A DNA stretch of 64,000 nucleotides, from NCBI GenBank assembly GCA_026645575.1, contig JAPKMW010000030.1, positions 1-64,000 on the forward strand, written 5' to 3'. The position numbers and the translations under genes were made by a program. The notes under the pieces were generated by a model, which ran no database searches, had not been told where the DNA came from, and saw only the letters and a program-made list of their open reading frames with translations. How positions within the stretch are numbered: position 1 is the stretch's first letter; each line of letters starts with the position of its first letter. The DNA is from Caldilineaceae bacterium (GTDB taxonomy: Bacteria; Chloroflexota; Anaerolineae; Caldilineales; Caldilineaceae). This document shows, piece after piece, positions 28,317-38,700 of the stretch.

Positions 28317-29429
28317 ATGATTCTAGGCATCTTTCCTGAACAGGGCGGCAGCATTGCCAATTTAGGGCGTACTGGTCAAGATACGCGTTTTATCAACGCC
28401 TATTTGGCTGAATATGCCCAACACTTTGACAAGGTTTACTATTTTTCCTATGCCAACGAGCAACCGGCGCTGCCGGCCAACTGCTATGTGGTGCCGAATC
28501 CCGGCTATCATCGCTGGCACTATACCTTTTCCTTGCCGCTGGTGCAACGGCGCTATATTGCTGAATGTGATGTCTTTCGCGTGCTGCAAGCCTATGGCTC
28601 GATTCCGGCGCAGATCAGCAAGGCGCTCTACCGCAAGCCCTATATTGTCACCTATGGCTATCGCTACTTTGATAATGTGCGCAAGGAGGAGCCGTGGCTA
28701 CGGGCGGCGGTGATGGCGCAGCGGGCCAAGCTGGGCGCACAGATGGCCGACCGGGTGATTGTGACGACGCCACAGATGGGCGACTATGTGGCGGCCTTTA
28801 CGCCACGGGAGAAATTGCTGCTGGTGCCAAATGGCGTGGATACGACGACCTTTCAGCCGGCTGATGGCAAAGAAGCGCACACGGTGCCAACGCTGATTCA
28901 TGTCGGGCGGCTTTCGCCGGAAAAGAATTTACTCATGTTGCTTGATGCGCTGGCGTTGCTTCCGATGGCAGTGCGCTTGCAGTTGGTGGGCAGCGGCCCG
29001 CAACGGGAAGAACTGGCAACATATGCGGCGACAAAGGGGGTGCAGGTCGAATTTACTGGTGTGCTGCCCCACGAACAGTTGCCAACCGTGTTGCAACAGG
29101 CCGATCTCTTTGTGCTGCCTTCCCTCAGCGAGGGCCATCCCAAAGCGCTGCTCGAAGCCATGAGTTGCGGTTTGCCCTGTGTCGGTACGAATGTGCCGGG
29201 CGTGCGCGATGTGATCACCGATGGCGACAATGGCTTGCTCTGTGCGTTGACACCGGGGGATATGGCCGAGAAAATTACCCAGGTGCTGACCACGCCGGAA
29301 CTGGCGCAGCGGCTAGGCGCCCAAGCCCGGCGCTATATCATCCATGATTATCAGATTGACAAACTAGTGCAGCGGGAGATTGCGGCCATGCAGGCCCTGG
29401 TGACAAGGAAGCAACAACGTGACCGATAA
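28317..29429 (+). CDS. Glycosyltransferase family 4
   Basis: 370 residues. An unusual N-terminus (GIFPEQGGSIANLGRTGQ) precedes a GT-B body. LLLVPNGVDTTTF is the linker, LIHVGRLSPEKNLLMLL opens the donor domain, QLVGSGPQREEL follows, and SEGHPKALLEAMSCGLP holds the E-x7-E donor motif. It is a retaining transferase of unknown specificity. The following methyltransferase starts 11 bases inside its 3' end. Confidence 0.85.
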   Translation: MILGIFPEQGGSIANLGRTGQDTRFINAYLAEYAQHFDKVYYFSYANEQPALPANCYVVPNPGYHRWHYTFSLPLVQRRYIAECDVFRVLQAYGSIPAQISKALYRKPYIVTYGYRYFDNVRKEEPWLRAAVMAQRAKLGAQMADRVIVTTPQMGDYVAAFTPREKLLLVPNGVDTTTFQPADGKEAHTVPTLIHVGRLSPEKNLLMLLDALALLPMAVRLQLVGSGPQREELATYAATKGVQVEFTGVLPHEQLPTVLQQADLFVLPSLSEGHPKALLEAMSCGLPCVGTNVPGVRDVITDGDNGLLCALTPGDMAEKITQVLTTPELAQRLGAQARRYIIHDYQIDKLVQREIAAMQALVTRKQQRDR

Positions 29430-30213
29430 CGTGACTGAAAAGATGACCTTTGCGTTCGGCCAAAACTGGCTCAATTATCTCAACACGGTGGAAGAGGCGG
29501 AATTGGCTGCGGCGCGTGCTTCGCTGGTCAACCTGCTCCAGGTGGCGGATCTCAGCGGCAAGCGCTTTTTGGACATCGGCTGTGGCAGTGGGCTTTTTTC
29601 CGCCGCTGCCCTGGCGCTAGGCGCCGAGAGCGTCACCAGCGTTGATGTTGACCCCAACAGCGTGGCGGCAACCCAGAAGCTAAAAGCCCGCCTGCCGGTG
29701 ACGCAGCCCTGGCAGGTTTACCACGGCTCCGTCTTGGATCGCGCCTTTTTGCAACAACTGCCCCAGGCTGATGTGGTCTACTCTTGGGGCGTCTTACATC
29801 ACACGGGCAACATGTGGCCGGCGATTGAAAACGCGACAAAACTGGTGGCCGACGGCGGGTTGCTGGCGATTGCGATCTACAACCGTACCCGCTCTTCCGG
29901 CTTCTGGTGGCACTTCAAACGCGCCTATAACCAGAGCAGCCCGGCCATGCAACGGCTGTTGGTCTGGTATGTCTTTGGGCCACGGGCATTGGTGCGGCTG
30001 CTCAAGGGCAAGTCGCCGACGAAGGGGGATCGGGGTATGTCGATCTACTATGATGCCGTAGACTGGGCCGGCGGTTTTCCCTATGAATATGCCAGCTTTG
30101 ATGAGATTGTCAATTTTTGCGCTAAGTTTGGTTTCCGGCTGACCAATGCGATTCCGACGAAGGCGACCGGGTGTAATCAATTTGTTTTTCGGAAGGAGTA
30201 CACCCCCTCCTAA
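29419..30213 (+). CDS. Class I SAM-dependent methyltransferase
   Basis: 264 residues from a GTG preceded by AAGGAAG; a second in-frame GTG lies 12 bases on. FLDIGCGSGLFSAAALALG (about 50-68) is motif I, VTSVDVDPNSV motif II and VYSWGVLHHTGNMWPAI the post-II region. The C-terminal part has YDAVDWAGGFPYEYASFDEI, a block I recall from methyltransferases at O-antigen loci. Its stop lies in the left arm of the palindrome upstream of asnB. Confidence 0.8.
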   Translation: MTDNVTEKMTFAFGQNWLNYLNTVEEAELAAARASLVNLLQVADLSGKRFLDIGCGSGLFSAAALALGAESVTSVDVDPNSVAATQKLKARLPVTQPWQVYHGSVLDRAFLQQLPQADVVYSWGVLHHTGNMWPAIENATKLVADGGLLAIAIYNRTRSSGFWWHFKRAYNQSSPAMQRLLVWYVFGPRALVRLLKGKSPTKGDRGMSIYYDAVDWAGGFPYEYASFDEIVNFCAKFGFRLTNAIPTKATGCNQFVFRKEYTPS

Positions 30214-30332
30214 CCTCCTCCAGTTTGGGGAAGGAACAGTCGGGCGGTACGGGGAGCATAAACGTCAGACCAACCTCTCCTAACTTGGCAAACGGCGACA
30301 ACAGTTCCCTCCCCAAATTGGAGAGGGTTAGG
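30209..30332. repeat. Stop-anchored palindrome reaching the asnB translation start
   Basis: Arms 30209-30240 and 30301-30332 (CCTAACC...GTTTGGGGA with CCCCAAATT...GGTTAGG) pair with a few mismatches. The methyltransferase TAA (30211-30213) is within the left arm. The right arm ends 13 bases before the asnB ATG and holds its only purine-rich ribosome-binding candidate, so folding could hide it. Confidence 0.75.
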
Positions 30333-30345
30333 GCGGGGTTTTATT

Positions 30346-32274
30346 ATGTGCGGTATTAGCGGGAAGTTACATTTTAATCGAAACCAACCTATCGACCCGG
30401 CGCTGATTGCGCGCATGAACGGGACGCTGCTTCACCGCGGGCCGGACGCCGAAGGCATCTGGACACATGGACCCATTGGCCTGAGCCAACGGCGGTTGGC
30501 AATTGTCGATCTCTCCCCCACCGGCCACCAACCCATGAGCAATGAGGATGGCACGGTCTGGCTCACCTATAACGGCGAGATTTACAACCATCCCCAATTG
30601 CGCCCGGAATTGGAGCGGCGGGGTCATCGTTACCGCGGCAGTTCGGACACGGAGACGATTCTCCATCTCTATGAAGAGTATGGTCGGGATTGTGTTAACC
30701 ATCTGCGTGGAATGTTTGCCCTGGCGCTGTGGGATGAGCGCAAGCAGTGTCTGTTGCTGGCGCGTGACCGCTTTGGCAAGAAGCCGCTCGTCTATGCCGA
30801 AACCGCCGACGGGCTAGTCTTTGCTTCAGAACTCAAAGCGCTCTTGCAGGATGAAAGCGTCAGTCGCGAGCTTGACGAGACGGCGCTCCATCACTATCTT
30901 AGCTTTGGCTTTATTCCGGCGCCGCAAACGGCCTTCCGTCAGATCCGCAAGTTGCCGCCGGCGCACACCCTTTTCTGGCAAGCGGGCAAGATCACCCTTG
31001 AACGCTACTGGTCGCTGCCCTTTACGCCGAAATTGCAAATTACCGAAGAAGAAGCCGCCGAACAGACACTAGCACACCTACGCGAAGCGGTGCGCATCCG
31101 GTTGATGAGCGATGTACCGCTAGGCGCGTTTCTCAGCGGTGGCATTGATTCGAGCGCGGTGGTGGCGCTGATGGCGGAGGCGATGAGCGAACCGGTCAAG
31201 ACCTTCTCCATCGGCTTTGATGACGAGAGCTTTGACGAGACCCCCTTTGCCCGCCAGGTGGCGCAAGCCTTTGCCACCGACCACCACGAGTTTCGGGTGA
31301 AGCCAGATGCCGTCGGTGTGCTGCCGGAACTGGTCTGGGGGTATGGCGACCCCTTTGCCGATTCATCGGCGCTACCCTCTTACTATGTGGCGAAAATGAC
31401 CCGCCAACATGTCACCGTGGCGCTCAACGGTGACGGCGGCGACGAACTCTTTGCCGGCTATGAGCGCTATCTGGCCGAAAGTTTATCAGGGCGTTATGCG
31501 GCGCTGCCAGGGTGGTTGCGCCAGGGCGTTCTAACGCCCATCGCCCAAGCGTTGCCTGAACCGGCAGGGCGGAAGAACCCAGTGCGACGGGTTAAAAACT
31601 TTGTCCTGGCCCAGAATGCCCCGCCCGAACAGCGCTATCTCCGCTGGTTGACGCTCATGGACAACGCCACCAAGCAGCAACTCTATACCCCCGCCTTTGC
31701 CGAACGCATGGCGGGGGTCGATTCGCTGGCGCGCTTACAATTGCCCTCCAATGGTGCCGCTGCTCCCGACGACCTGGATCGCCTGTTGCAGACCGACATC
31801 GCCACCTATCTGCCCGATGATCTGTTGGTCAAGGTTGATATTACGACCATGCTGCATTCGTTGGAGGGGCGGTCACCATTCCTGGATCATCACCTGGCCG
31901 AGTTTGCCGCCCGCTTACCGGTTCACTACAAGTTACGAGGCCGCACCGGCAAATACATACTGCGCCGCGCCCTGGCCCCCATCTTGCCGCCGAACATTCT
32001 GAATCGGGACAAACGGGGCTTTGCTGTGCCGATTGACCGCTGGTTCCGCCAGGAGTTGCGCACGGCGATCTATGGGGTGCTCCTTGACCCGCGCACGTTG
32101 GCACGCGGCCTTTTCCGCCCTGAAGCGATCAAGGCGATGCTCGATGAACATGCCGGCGGGCGGGTGAACCATCGCTACCGGCTCTGGACGCTCTTGATGT
32201 TGGAACTCTGGTTTCGCACTTATGTGGATCGACCACGCACTGCGTTGACCGGTCCCGCCGAAGGGATCTTGTAA
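30346..32274 (+). CDS. asnB: Glutamine-dependent asparagine synthase family amidotransferase
   Basis: 642 residues, a full-length two-domain AsnB. The class II glutaminase domain starts with the catalytic Cys2 (MCGISG) and has RLAIVDLSPTGHQPM and EIYNHPQLR. The synthetase domain has the PP-loop SGGIDSSAV (near 263) and LNGDGGDELFAGYERY. It moves ammonia from glutamine to an AMP-activated carboxylate. Within a glycan locus such enzymes often amidate a uronic acid or another glycan carboxylate rather than make asparagine; that role is inference. A hairpin sits over the leader, and the next gene starts on the last base of its stop codon. Confidence 0.85.
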   Translation: MCGISGKLHFNRNQPIDPALIARMNGTLLHRGPDAEGIWTHGPIGLSQRRLAIVDLSPTGHQPMSNEDGTVWLTYNGEIYNHPQLRPELERRGHRYRGSSDTETILHLYEEYGRDCVNHLRGMFALALWDERKQCLLLARDRFGKKPLVYAETADGLVFASELKALLQDESVSRELDETALHHYLSFGFIPAPQTAFRQIRKLPPAHTLFWQAGKITLERYWSLPFTPKLQITEEEAAEQTLAHLREAVRIRLMSDVPLGAFLSGGIDSSAVVALMAEAMSEPVKTFSIGFDDESFDETPFARQVAQAFATDHHEFRVKPDAVGVLPELVWGYGDPFADSSALPSYYVAKMTRQHVTVALNGDGGDELFAGYERYLAESLSGRYAALPGWLRQGVLTPIAQALPEPAGRKNPVRRVKNFVLAQNAPPEQRYLRWLTLMDNATKQQLYTPAFAERMAGVDSLARLQLPSNGAAAPDDLDRLLQTDIATYLPDDLLVKVDITTMLHSLEGRSPFLDHHLAEFAARLPVHYKLRGRTGKYILRRALAPILPPNILNRDKRGFAVPIDRWFRQELRTAIYGVLLDPRTLARGLFRPEAIKAMLDEHAGGRVNHRYRLWTLLMLELWFRTYVDRPRTALTGPAEGIL

Positions 32275-33368
32275 TGGCGACGACGGTCATGCATTTGATC
32301 ACCGAGTTGGATAGCGGCGGCGCCCAGAGTGCGTTATTGCGGCTCGTGGCCGGACAGGATCGTAGCCGCTTTACCCCGGTTGTGCTTTGTCTCTACAACG
32401 GCGACCGGCTCGTGGCGCAGCAAATTCGTAGCCTGGGCGTGGAGGTGATCGACCTAGGTATGACGCGCAAGTGGCGGCTCGATGCCTTCTGGCGGCTCTG
32501 GCGGCACTTGCGCCGGGTGCGCCCTGCCATTTTGCACACCTGGATGTTCCATGCCAACATTCCGGGGCGTGTGTTGGGGCGGTTGGCTGGCGTGCCGCAT
32601 ATTATTTCATCCGAGCGCACCATGGGCCAGGAAGGCAGCGCCCGCCGTTTGTTGAATCGCTGGACGGGACGGCTGGCCGATCGGATTATCTGCGTGTCAC
32701 AAAATGTGGCCGACTTTGCTGCCAAGAAAATCGGCCTACCGGCAGATCGCTTGGTAGTGATCCAGAATGGCATTGATACGAATGTCTTTCGGCCTGCGCC
32801 AGCACAACCAAAGGATTCGGGGCAATTGACTATCGGCTATGTGGGTCGTCTGGAGAAGGTGAAGGGGGTCAACTTTTTGATCGATGCCTTTGCCGCCCTG
32901 GCGGAGCAACACCCACATCTGCAATTGCAACTGGTAGGTGACGGCAACGAACGGGCGGCGTTGGCAGAGCAGGCCAGCAAGCTTGGACTTCGTGACAGAG
33001 TCCATTTCCTGGGCATTCGCTCCGATATGCCGACGATCTACCCGACCTTTGATCTCTTTGTGCTGCCGTCGTTGTGGGAGGGGATGCCCAATGTGGCGCT
33101 GGAAGCCATGGCGTGCGCTGTCGCCGTCATTGCCACCAATACCGGCGGCACACCGGAGGTTGTTCATGATAGCAAGAGCGGCGTGCTGGTTCCGCCGGGT
33201 GATGCGGCGGCGTTAACGCAAGCGATGGCAGCACTCCTAGCCGATGCCGAACGCCGCTGTCAACTCGCCCAGGCTGGCCGCCACTTTGTCGAACAGACTT
33301 TTTCGATCAATCAAACCATCGCCCAAACGGTGGCGCTGTACGAGCAAGTACAGGCAGTGAGACAGTGA
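32274..33368 (+). CDS. Glycosyltransferase family 4
   Basis: 364 residues starting at the A of the asnB TAA (TAATG), i.e. translationally coupled. ITELDSGGAQSALLRL is the acceptor-side loop of GT4 enzymes, HTWMFHANIPGRVLGRLAGV and SSERTMGQEG follow, VIQNGIDTNVF is the linker, IGYVGRLEKVKG opens the donor domain and EGMPNVALEA is the E-x7-E motif. The last codons (encoding AVRQ) are made from the first units of an 8-base tandem repeat, so the C-terminus has been shaped by that repeat. Confidence 0.85.
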   Translation: MATTVMHLITELDSGGAQSALLRLVAGQDRSRFTPVVLCLYNGDRLVAQQIRSLGVEVIDLGMTRKWRLDAFWRLWRHLRRVRPAILHTWMFHANIPGRVLGRLAGVPHIISSERTMGQEGSARRLLNRWTGRLADRIICVSQNVADFAAKKIGLPADRLVVIQNGIDTNVFRPAPAQPKDSGQLTIGYVGRLEKVKGVNFLIDAFAALAEQHPHLQLQLVGDGNERAALAEQASKLGLRDRVHFLGIRSDMPTIYPTFDLFVLPSLWEGMPNVALEAMACAVAVIATNTGGTPEVVHDSKSGVLVPPGDAAALTQAMAALLADAERRCQLAQAGRHFVEQTFSINQTIAQTVALYEQVQAVRQ

Positions 33369-33483
33369 GACAGTGGGACAGTGAGACGGTGGGACAGTGA
33401 GACAGTGAGACAGTGAGACGGTGGGACAGTGCAGTAGAGACTGGTATACTGTCCTACTGATTTACTGTCTCACTGCCTCACTC
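33357..33483. repeat. Inverted tandem repeat, period 8, invading a gene 3' end
   Basis: Nine consecutive 8-base units of the form GTGRGACR (33357-33428) begin inside the glycosyltransferase gene and supply its stop codon. The opposite arm (33448-33483) carries the complement in the same 8-base rhythm: GTGAGGCA, GTGAGACA, GTAAATCA, GTAGGACA when read on the minus strand. Ten bases later the epimerase ribosome-binding site follows. Confidence 0.95.
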
Positions 33484-33500
33484 AGATAGAAAGGGACGGT

Positions 33501-34439
33501 ATGAGCGTTTATCTTGTAACCGGCGGCGCCGGCTTTATCGGCTCGAATCTCGTGCATGAGCTATTACGACGGGGCGAGACCGTGCGGGTGCTGGATAACT
33601 TTAGCACCGGTCGGCGCAGCAATCTGGCCGATGTTTATGGCGATATTGATCTAGTGGAGGGCGATCTGCGCAGTTCGGAAAGCTGCCGACAGGCGACCAA
33701 AGGGGTCGATGTCGTGCTACACCAGGGGGCATTGCCGTCGGTGCAACGCAGTGTCAGCGATCCCTTCACCAGCCATGATACCAACGCCACAGCAACCATG
33801 AATCTACTGGTCGCCGCACGGGATGCCGGGGTGAAGCGTTTTGTCTATGCCTCTTCCTCGTCGGTTTATGGCGATTCGCCAACAATGCCAAAACAGGAAG
33901 AGATGATTCCGCGCCCCAAATCACCCTATGCCGTTGCCAAACTGGCCGGCGAACATTATTGCCGCATCTTCTATGAACTCTATGGGTTAGAGACGGTCTG
34001 TCTGCGCTACTTCAATGTCTTCGGCCCCTACCAAGACCCGACTTCCCACTATTCGGCGGTGATTCCCCTCTTTATCCGGGCGATGATGGCGGGCAAGGCG
34101 CCGACGATTTATGGCGACGGTACACAATCGCGCGACTTCACTTTTGTCGCCAACAATGTCCATGCCAACCTGCTGGCGGCAAGGCAGCCAGGGATGGGAG
34201 GGCAGATTTTTAACATAGCCTGTGGTCAACGCTATTCCCTGCTCGACCTGATGGATGCGCTGAATGAGATTTTGGGCACAGCCATTGAACCGACCTTTGA
34301 CCATTCCCGGCGGGGCGATGTCAAACATTCGTTGGCCGATATTGGACGGGCGCAGGAGATGTTAGGCTATACCGTTCAAGTTGACTTTCTCGAAGGGCTA
34401 CGTCGCACCGCTGCCTGGTATCGAACGCATGACAACTAA
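33501..34439 (+). CDS. NAD-dependent nucleotide-sugar epimerase (UDP-hexose 4-epimerase-like)
   Basis: 312-residue extended SDR. TGGAGFIG (7-14) binds NAD, the catalytic Y-x3-K is Tyr143/Lys147 in SPYAVAKLAG, and QGALPSVQRSVSDP (75-88) is characteristic of the UDP-GlcNAc/UDP-GlcA 4-epimerase group such as WbpP. RYFNVFGPYQDP and DGTQSRDFTFV are further family blocks. It probably interconverts a UDP-hexosamine or uronic acid needed for the glycan. The start has AAAGGGACGGT upstream, right after the repeat. Confidence 0.8.
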   Translation: MSVYLVTGGAGFIGSNLVHELLRRGETVRVLDNFSTGRRSNLADVYGDIDLVEGDLRSSESCRQATKGVDVVLHQGALPSVQRSVSDPFTSHDTNATATMNLLVAARDAGVKRFVYASSSSVYGDSPTMPKQEEMIPRPKSPYAVAKLAGEHYCRIFYELYGLETVCLRYFNVFGPYQDPTSHYSAVIPLFIRAMMAGKAPTIYGDGTQSRDFTFVANNVHANLLAARQPGMGGQIFNIACGQRYSLLDLMDALNEILGTAIEPTFDHSRRGDVKHSLADIGRAQEMLGYTVQVDFLEGLRRTAAWYRTHDN

Positions 34440-34442
34440 GTC

Positions 34443-34491
34443 GTGATTTGTGAGTTGTGAGTTCACGCAACACGCAACACGAATCACGCAT
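34443..34491. repeat. Inverted tandem repeat, period 7
   Basis: GTGATTT, GTGAGTT, GTGAGTT (34443-34463) meets CACGCAA, CACGCAA, CACGAAT, CACGCAT (34464-34491) with no loop. It starts 4 bases after the epimerase stop. Confidence 0.85.
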
Positions 34492-34508
34492 ATAAAAGGG
34501 GATCTTGT

Positions 34509-35702
34509 TTGGAACGACCCAAAGTATTGCATCCAATCACCCGTCTCATCATTGGGGGGGCGCAAGAGAATACGATGCTCACAGCCCAACTGTTGCGCGC
34601 CGATGGCTGGGATGTTGACGTCGTCTCCGGCCCGCAAACCGGCAGCGAGGGCAGCCTGATCGAAACGGTGCGCGAACGAGGCATCCCCCTGATCCTGGAG
34701 CCGACGTTGGTGCGCGAGGTCAATCCGGTGAAGGATTTCCTGGCGATCTTTCGGCTGGCGCGCCTGATGCGGCAAGGTAAGTACAAGATTGTACACACCC
34801 ACAGTTCCAAGGCGGGCATTGTCGGACGCTGGGCAGCGAAGTTGGCTGGCGTGCCGATTATCGTCCACACGGTGCATGGTTGGGGCCATCACGATTATCA
34901 GCATCCGCTGGTGCGCACCTATTATATCTTGTTGGAGAAGCTGACTTTACCGATCACGGATAAGCTGATCGCTGTAACGAGCAAGGATATTGACAAAGGG
35001 TTACGCGACGGCATCGGCCAACGCAGTGACTATCTGGTCATCCGCAGCGGCATTGAGTTGGATCGCTTTGGTCATCCTCAGGTGCCGCGCAACGAAACCC
35101 GTGCGGCTTGGGGCATTCCCGCCGACGCACCGCTCATTGGCGCAGTGACACGCCTATCGCCACAGAAGGCGCCGCTTGATTTTGTACGCACCGCCGCCCT
35201 GGTCGCCCAGCGTTACCCGAATGCCTACTTTATGATGGTGGGCGATGGCCCCTTGCGTAGTGAAGTCGAACAACTGGCCGCCGAGTTGGGCATTGCCAAC
35301 CGTCTGGTATTGACCGGCCTCCGCCGCGATGTGCCGGAGTTGCTGGCCGCTTTTGATCTCTTTGCGCTTTCGTCGCTCTGGGAAGGGTTGCCGCGTGTGT
35401 TGCTGCAAGCCATGGCGACCCGTCTACCCGTTGTTGCCACCGCCTGTGATGGTAGCGCCGAAGCGATTGAAACCGGCGTTAACGGGTTTCTTGTCCCCCC
35501 TGGCGAACCGACGCAGTTGGCTGAACGCCTTTGCGATTTGCTAGAGCAACCAGCGCTAGCGCAGCAAATGGGCGCCGCCGGCTATGCGCGGGTTGAGGAA
35601 TTTAGCGATCGCGGCATGGTCAAGGCGATTGCGGCGCTCTATGCAGAATTGCTGAAAATGAAAGGGATGCAGATCCAAATATCAGTGCAAGGCGGCAAAT
35701 AG
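34509..35702 (+). CDS. Glycosyltransferase family 4
   Basis: 397 residues from a TTG preceded by AAAAGGGGA; no ATG is available in frame upstream. LHPITRLIIGGAQENTML is the GT4 N-terminal loop, HTHSSKAGIVGRWAAKLAGV and HTVHGWGHHDYQHPL follow, IGAVTRLSPQKAPLDFV opens the donor domain. The donor motif reads EGLPRVLLQA: the second Glu of E-x7-E is Gln, so donor binding may be altered. It belongs to the WcaL/Pel-like EPS transferases by general pattern. The stop is 89 bases before the ligase gene; a perfect 10-bp palindrome GAAACGTTTC lies at 35771-35780. Confidence 0.8.
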   Translation: MERPKVLHPITRLIIGGAQENTMLTAQLLRADGWDVDVVSGPQTGSEGSLIETVRERGIPLILEPTLVREVNPVKDFLAIFRLARLMRQGKYKIVHTHSSKAGIVGRWAAKLAGVPIIVHTVHGWGHHDYQHPLVRTYYILLEKLTLPITDKLIAVTSKDIDKGLRDGIGQRSDYLVIRSGIELDRFGHPQVPRNETRAAWGIPADAPLIGAVTRLSPQKAPLDFVRTAALVAQRYPNAYFMMVGDGPLRSEVEQLAAELGIANRLVLTGLRRDVPELLAAFDLFALSSLWEGLPRVLLQAMATRLPVVATACDGSAEAIETGVNGFLVPPGEPTQLAERLCDLLEQPALAQQMGAAGYARVEEFSDRGMVKAIAALYAELLKMKGMQIQISVQGGK

Positions 35703-35791
35703 CTAACTCGATTTTTGACCTTACAGCCACAGTGCGTTACGATCACAGGCTGGCAATTGACAAAGAGAGCGAAACGTTTCAAAAATAGCTT

Positions 35792-38700
35792 ATGAATAAA
35801 ACAAAACTTGACCACTGGTGTGAAGCGGTGATTGAAGCGGGCTGGCTGGCCGCCTTGGTTGTCGCGCCCATGTTTTTCAATGTTTTTTCCAGCCGCGTCT
35901 TCGAGCCGGACAAGATCAGTTTGGTGCGCTCCATTGCGCTGATGATGTTGCTGGCTTGGGTGATCAAGGTCGCCAATGGTGGCTATTTCTGGCTGCCGGC
36001 GCACGGCGCCGATAGCGGTTCTGCCGACCATGCCCTGGCGCCCCAGTTGCGCAGTGTCTGGCGTAATCCCTTTGCGCTGCCGGTCATCTTGTTGATCGTG
36101 GCCTACTTGATCAGCACCCTGTTTAGTCTGGCGACCTTTGTCAGTTGGTTCGGCTCGTACCAGCGCTTGCAAGGCACCTACTCGTTTTTGAGTTATGTGA
36201 TTATTGCCATTCTGGCGGCGGCTCATTTACGGCGGCCAGAACAGTTGCGGCGCCTGCAACACACGATCATCATTACCAGCCTGCCCATTGCCATCTATGG
36301 CGTGATTCAACACTACGACCATGACCCGTTACCTTGGGGTGGTGATGTGCAGACCCGTGTCGCCGCCAATGCCGGCAACGCCATTTTCCTAGCGGCATAT
36401 ATGATCATGGCCTTCTTCTTTACGCTGGAGCGGGTCTATAACAGCTTTGCCTTGTTGCTGGGCGCCTACCCGCGTGAAGCGCAGGAAGATCAGGAGATGC
36501 CGGTGGCGCTGGCTGGCGGCGCCTATCTCTTTATTCTGATGGTGCAACTGCTGGCGATCTTCTGGACGCAGAGCCGTGGCCCGTGGTTGGGGTTATTTCT
36601 AGGGTCGTATCTCTTTGTTCTGCTCTTGTTGACGGCTGTGCGTCCCCGCTATTATCGGCAGTTGACCTTGGGTTGGGTAGGGGTTGGTCTGTTGGGCGTG
36701 TTGCTGCTGGTGTTGATGAACACAACGGCGCTCTTTGATTTTCTCCGCCCGATTCCCTACGTCGGTCGCTTTACCCAGTTGCTCAACCAGGAAAGTACAA
36801 CCGCCCAGGTGCGTATTTTGATCTGGCAGGGCGCCGCCGACATGGTGGTTCCACATCAACCCTTGACCTATCCCGATGGTAGCAAAGACGCCGTGAACTT
36901 TTTGCGCCCGTTGGTCGGCTATGGGCCGGAAGCGATGTGGGTGGCCTACAACCCCTTCTACCCACCCGATCTGGCCCATGTGGAAGCGCGTAATGCCAGC
37001 CCGGATCGCTCCCACAATGAAACTTGGGATAGTCTGGTCATCACCGGCATTCTCGGCTTTATTGCCTACATGTCGCTTTTTATCAGCATCTTCTATTGGG
37101 CGTTGCGTTGGTTGGGTCTCCTGGCGAATCGGCGGGACAATCTACTCTTTGGCCTGCTGCTTGGCGGGTTTGGATTGGGGACGGTTCTCTATTTTCTGAT
37201 CACCGATGGCTCCTGGCGCTTCTTTGGCGCTGCGTTGCCCGCCGGCTTGATGGCCGGTCTCTTCTTCTATGTCACCGCTGCCGCCTTTTTGCATGATGAT
37301 CTCAAATTGGAGCCACGCGATATTCCACGCCAGTTGTTGATCATCACGATCATGACCACGGTAGCCGCTCACTTTGTCGAGATCCACTTTGGCATTGCCA
37401 TTGCCGCCACCCGCACCTACTTCTGGGTGCAAACCGCTGCCTTGCTGGCATTGGGGATGCGCTGGGCGCAGCCGGTCGCTTTCTCGGCGGCGCAGGCGCT
37501 GGCTGCTGAGCAGGAAGAAAAAGCGGCGCAGGTTGAGGAAGTGGAGCCGCCGGTTGAAAGCAAGGAAAACCGCGGCCAACGCGCCAAGAACCGCAAGACG
37601 CCAACCAAGGTGAGCGCGCCGCCCCGTCGTGAACGGGCGCCACTCATCAGCGCTTCGGCCCTGCCGGCGACAGTGATGACTGATCTGCTCATCTTCTTGA
37701 CCTTTGTCTTTATCTATACCACCAATGGCACACAGCAACGCAGCCCCTTTTCGGTACTCTTTAGCAGCATTGCCCAAAGACCGGAAGGCGGACAGTTACT
37801 CGGCAGCCCCTATATCTTCTTTCTCATGCTCTTCACCTGGCTACTGAGTGCAACCGTGGGCCTGACAGTCGAATCGTTGGCGCAGCGCAAAGCGCCGCCA
37901 ATGGGTTGGTGGTTGCGCGGTTTGGGCCTTCATGCCGCCATTGTCTGGGGCGGCTGGTTCTTCTATGGCTTGATTCAAGGCTGGCGCCTGGTGCCCGGCA
38001 GCGGCGGTACAACGCTCGATGATCAACTGGCCCATGTTGCCGGCCATTTTGCACTCTACACCTGGATTGTGGTCATCTGGCTACTGGTGACGGGAACCAT
38101 CTACGCCTGGCCGCGCCTGTGGGAACGCAGTGCCGGTGCGCTGCGCCCAGCAATCTCACTGGTTGCCGGTGCAGCGATGGCGGTCTTTGTCTTCTTTGTG
38201 ATCAGTACCGTCAACGTCGCCCTGGTGCGCGCCGACATTATCTACAAACAAGGGCAGCAATTTGACAACAACGCCAACTGGGTCAGCAGTATTGAACTGT
38301 ATCGCCGTGCCTTGGCCGCTCGCAAAACCGAAGATCACTATATGCTCTTCCTGGGCCGGGCGCTGCTGGAACGGGCCAAAGATGTAGGTGAGACAGGCAA
38401 TTACGCCTTGGCCGCCAACCCAACCATCGATACCGTGTTGGCGCTCAACCCGGATCAAGTTTCCAACATGAGCCGACCGGATCTGCTCCGGGCGGCTGAG
38501 GCAGTTTTGCGTGAGGCGCAACGAGTCAACCCGCTCAACACTGACCACACAGCCAATCTCGCGCGTCTCTACCGCACCTGGTCTGACCTGACCAGTGATG
38601 CTGCAATCCGTCAAGAGAAGTTGAACAACAGCATCAAAGAATACAACATGGCGGTGACACTCAGTCCCAATGCCGCCCACTTGTGGAATGAAAAGGGCAA

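Noticed and set aside
33357..33483. Tandem array considered as a CRISPR array
   Set aside because: Units are 8 bases with no spacers and no cas genes nearby. The same holds for the array at 61428.
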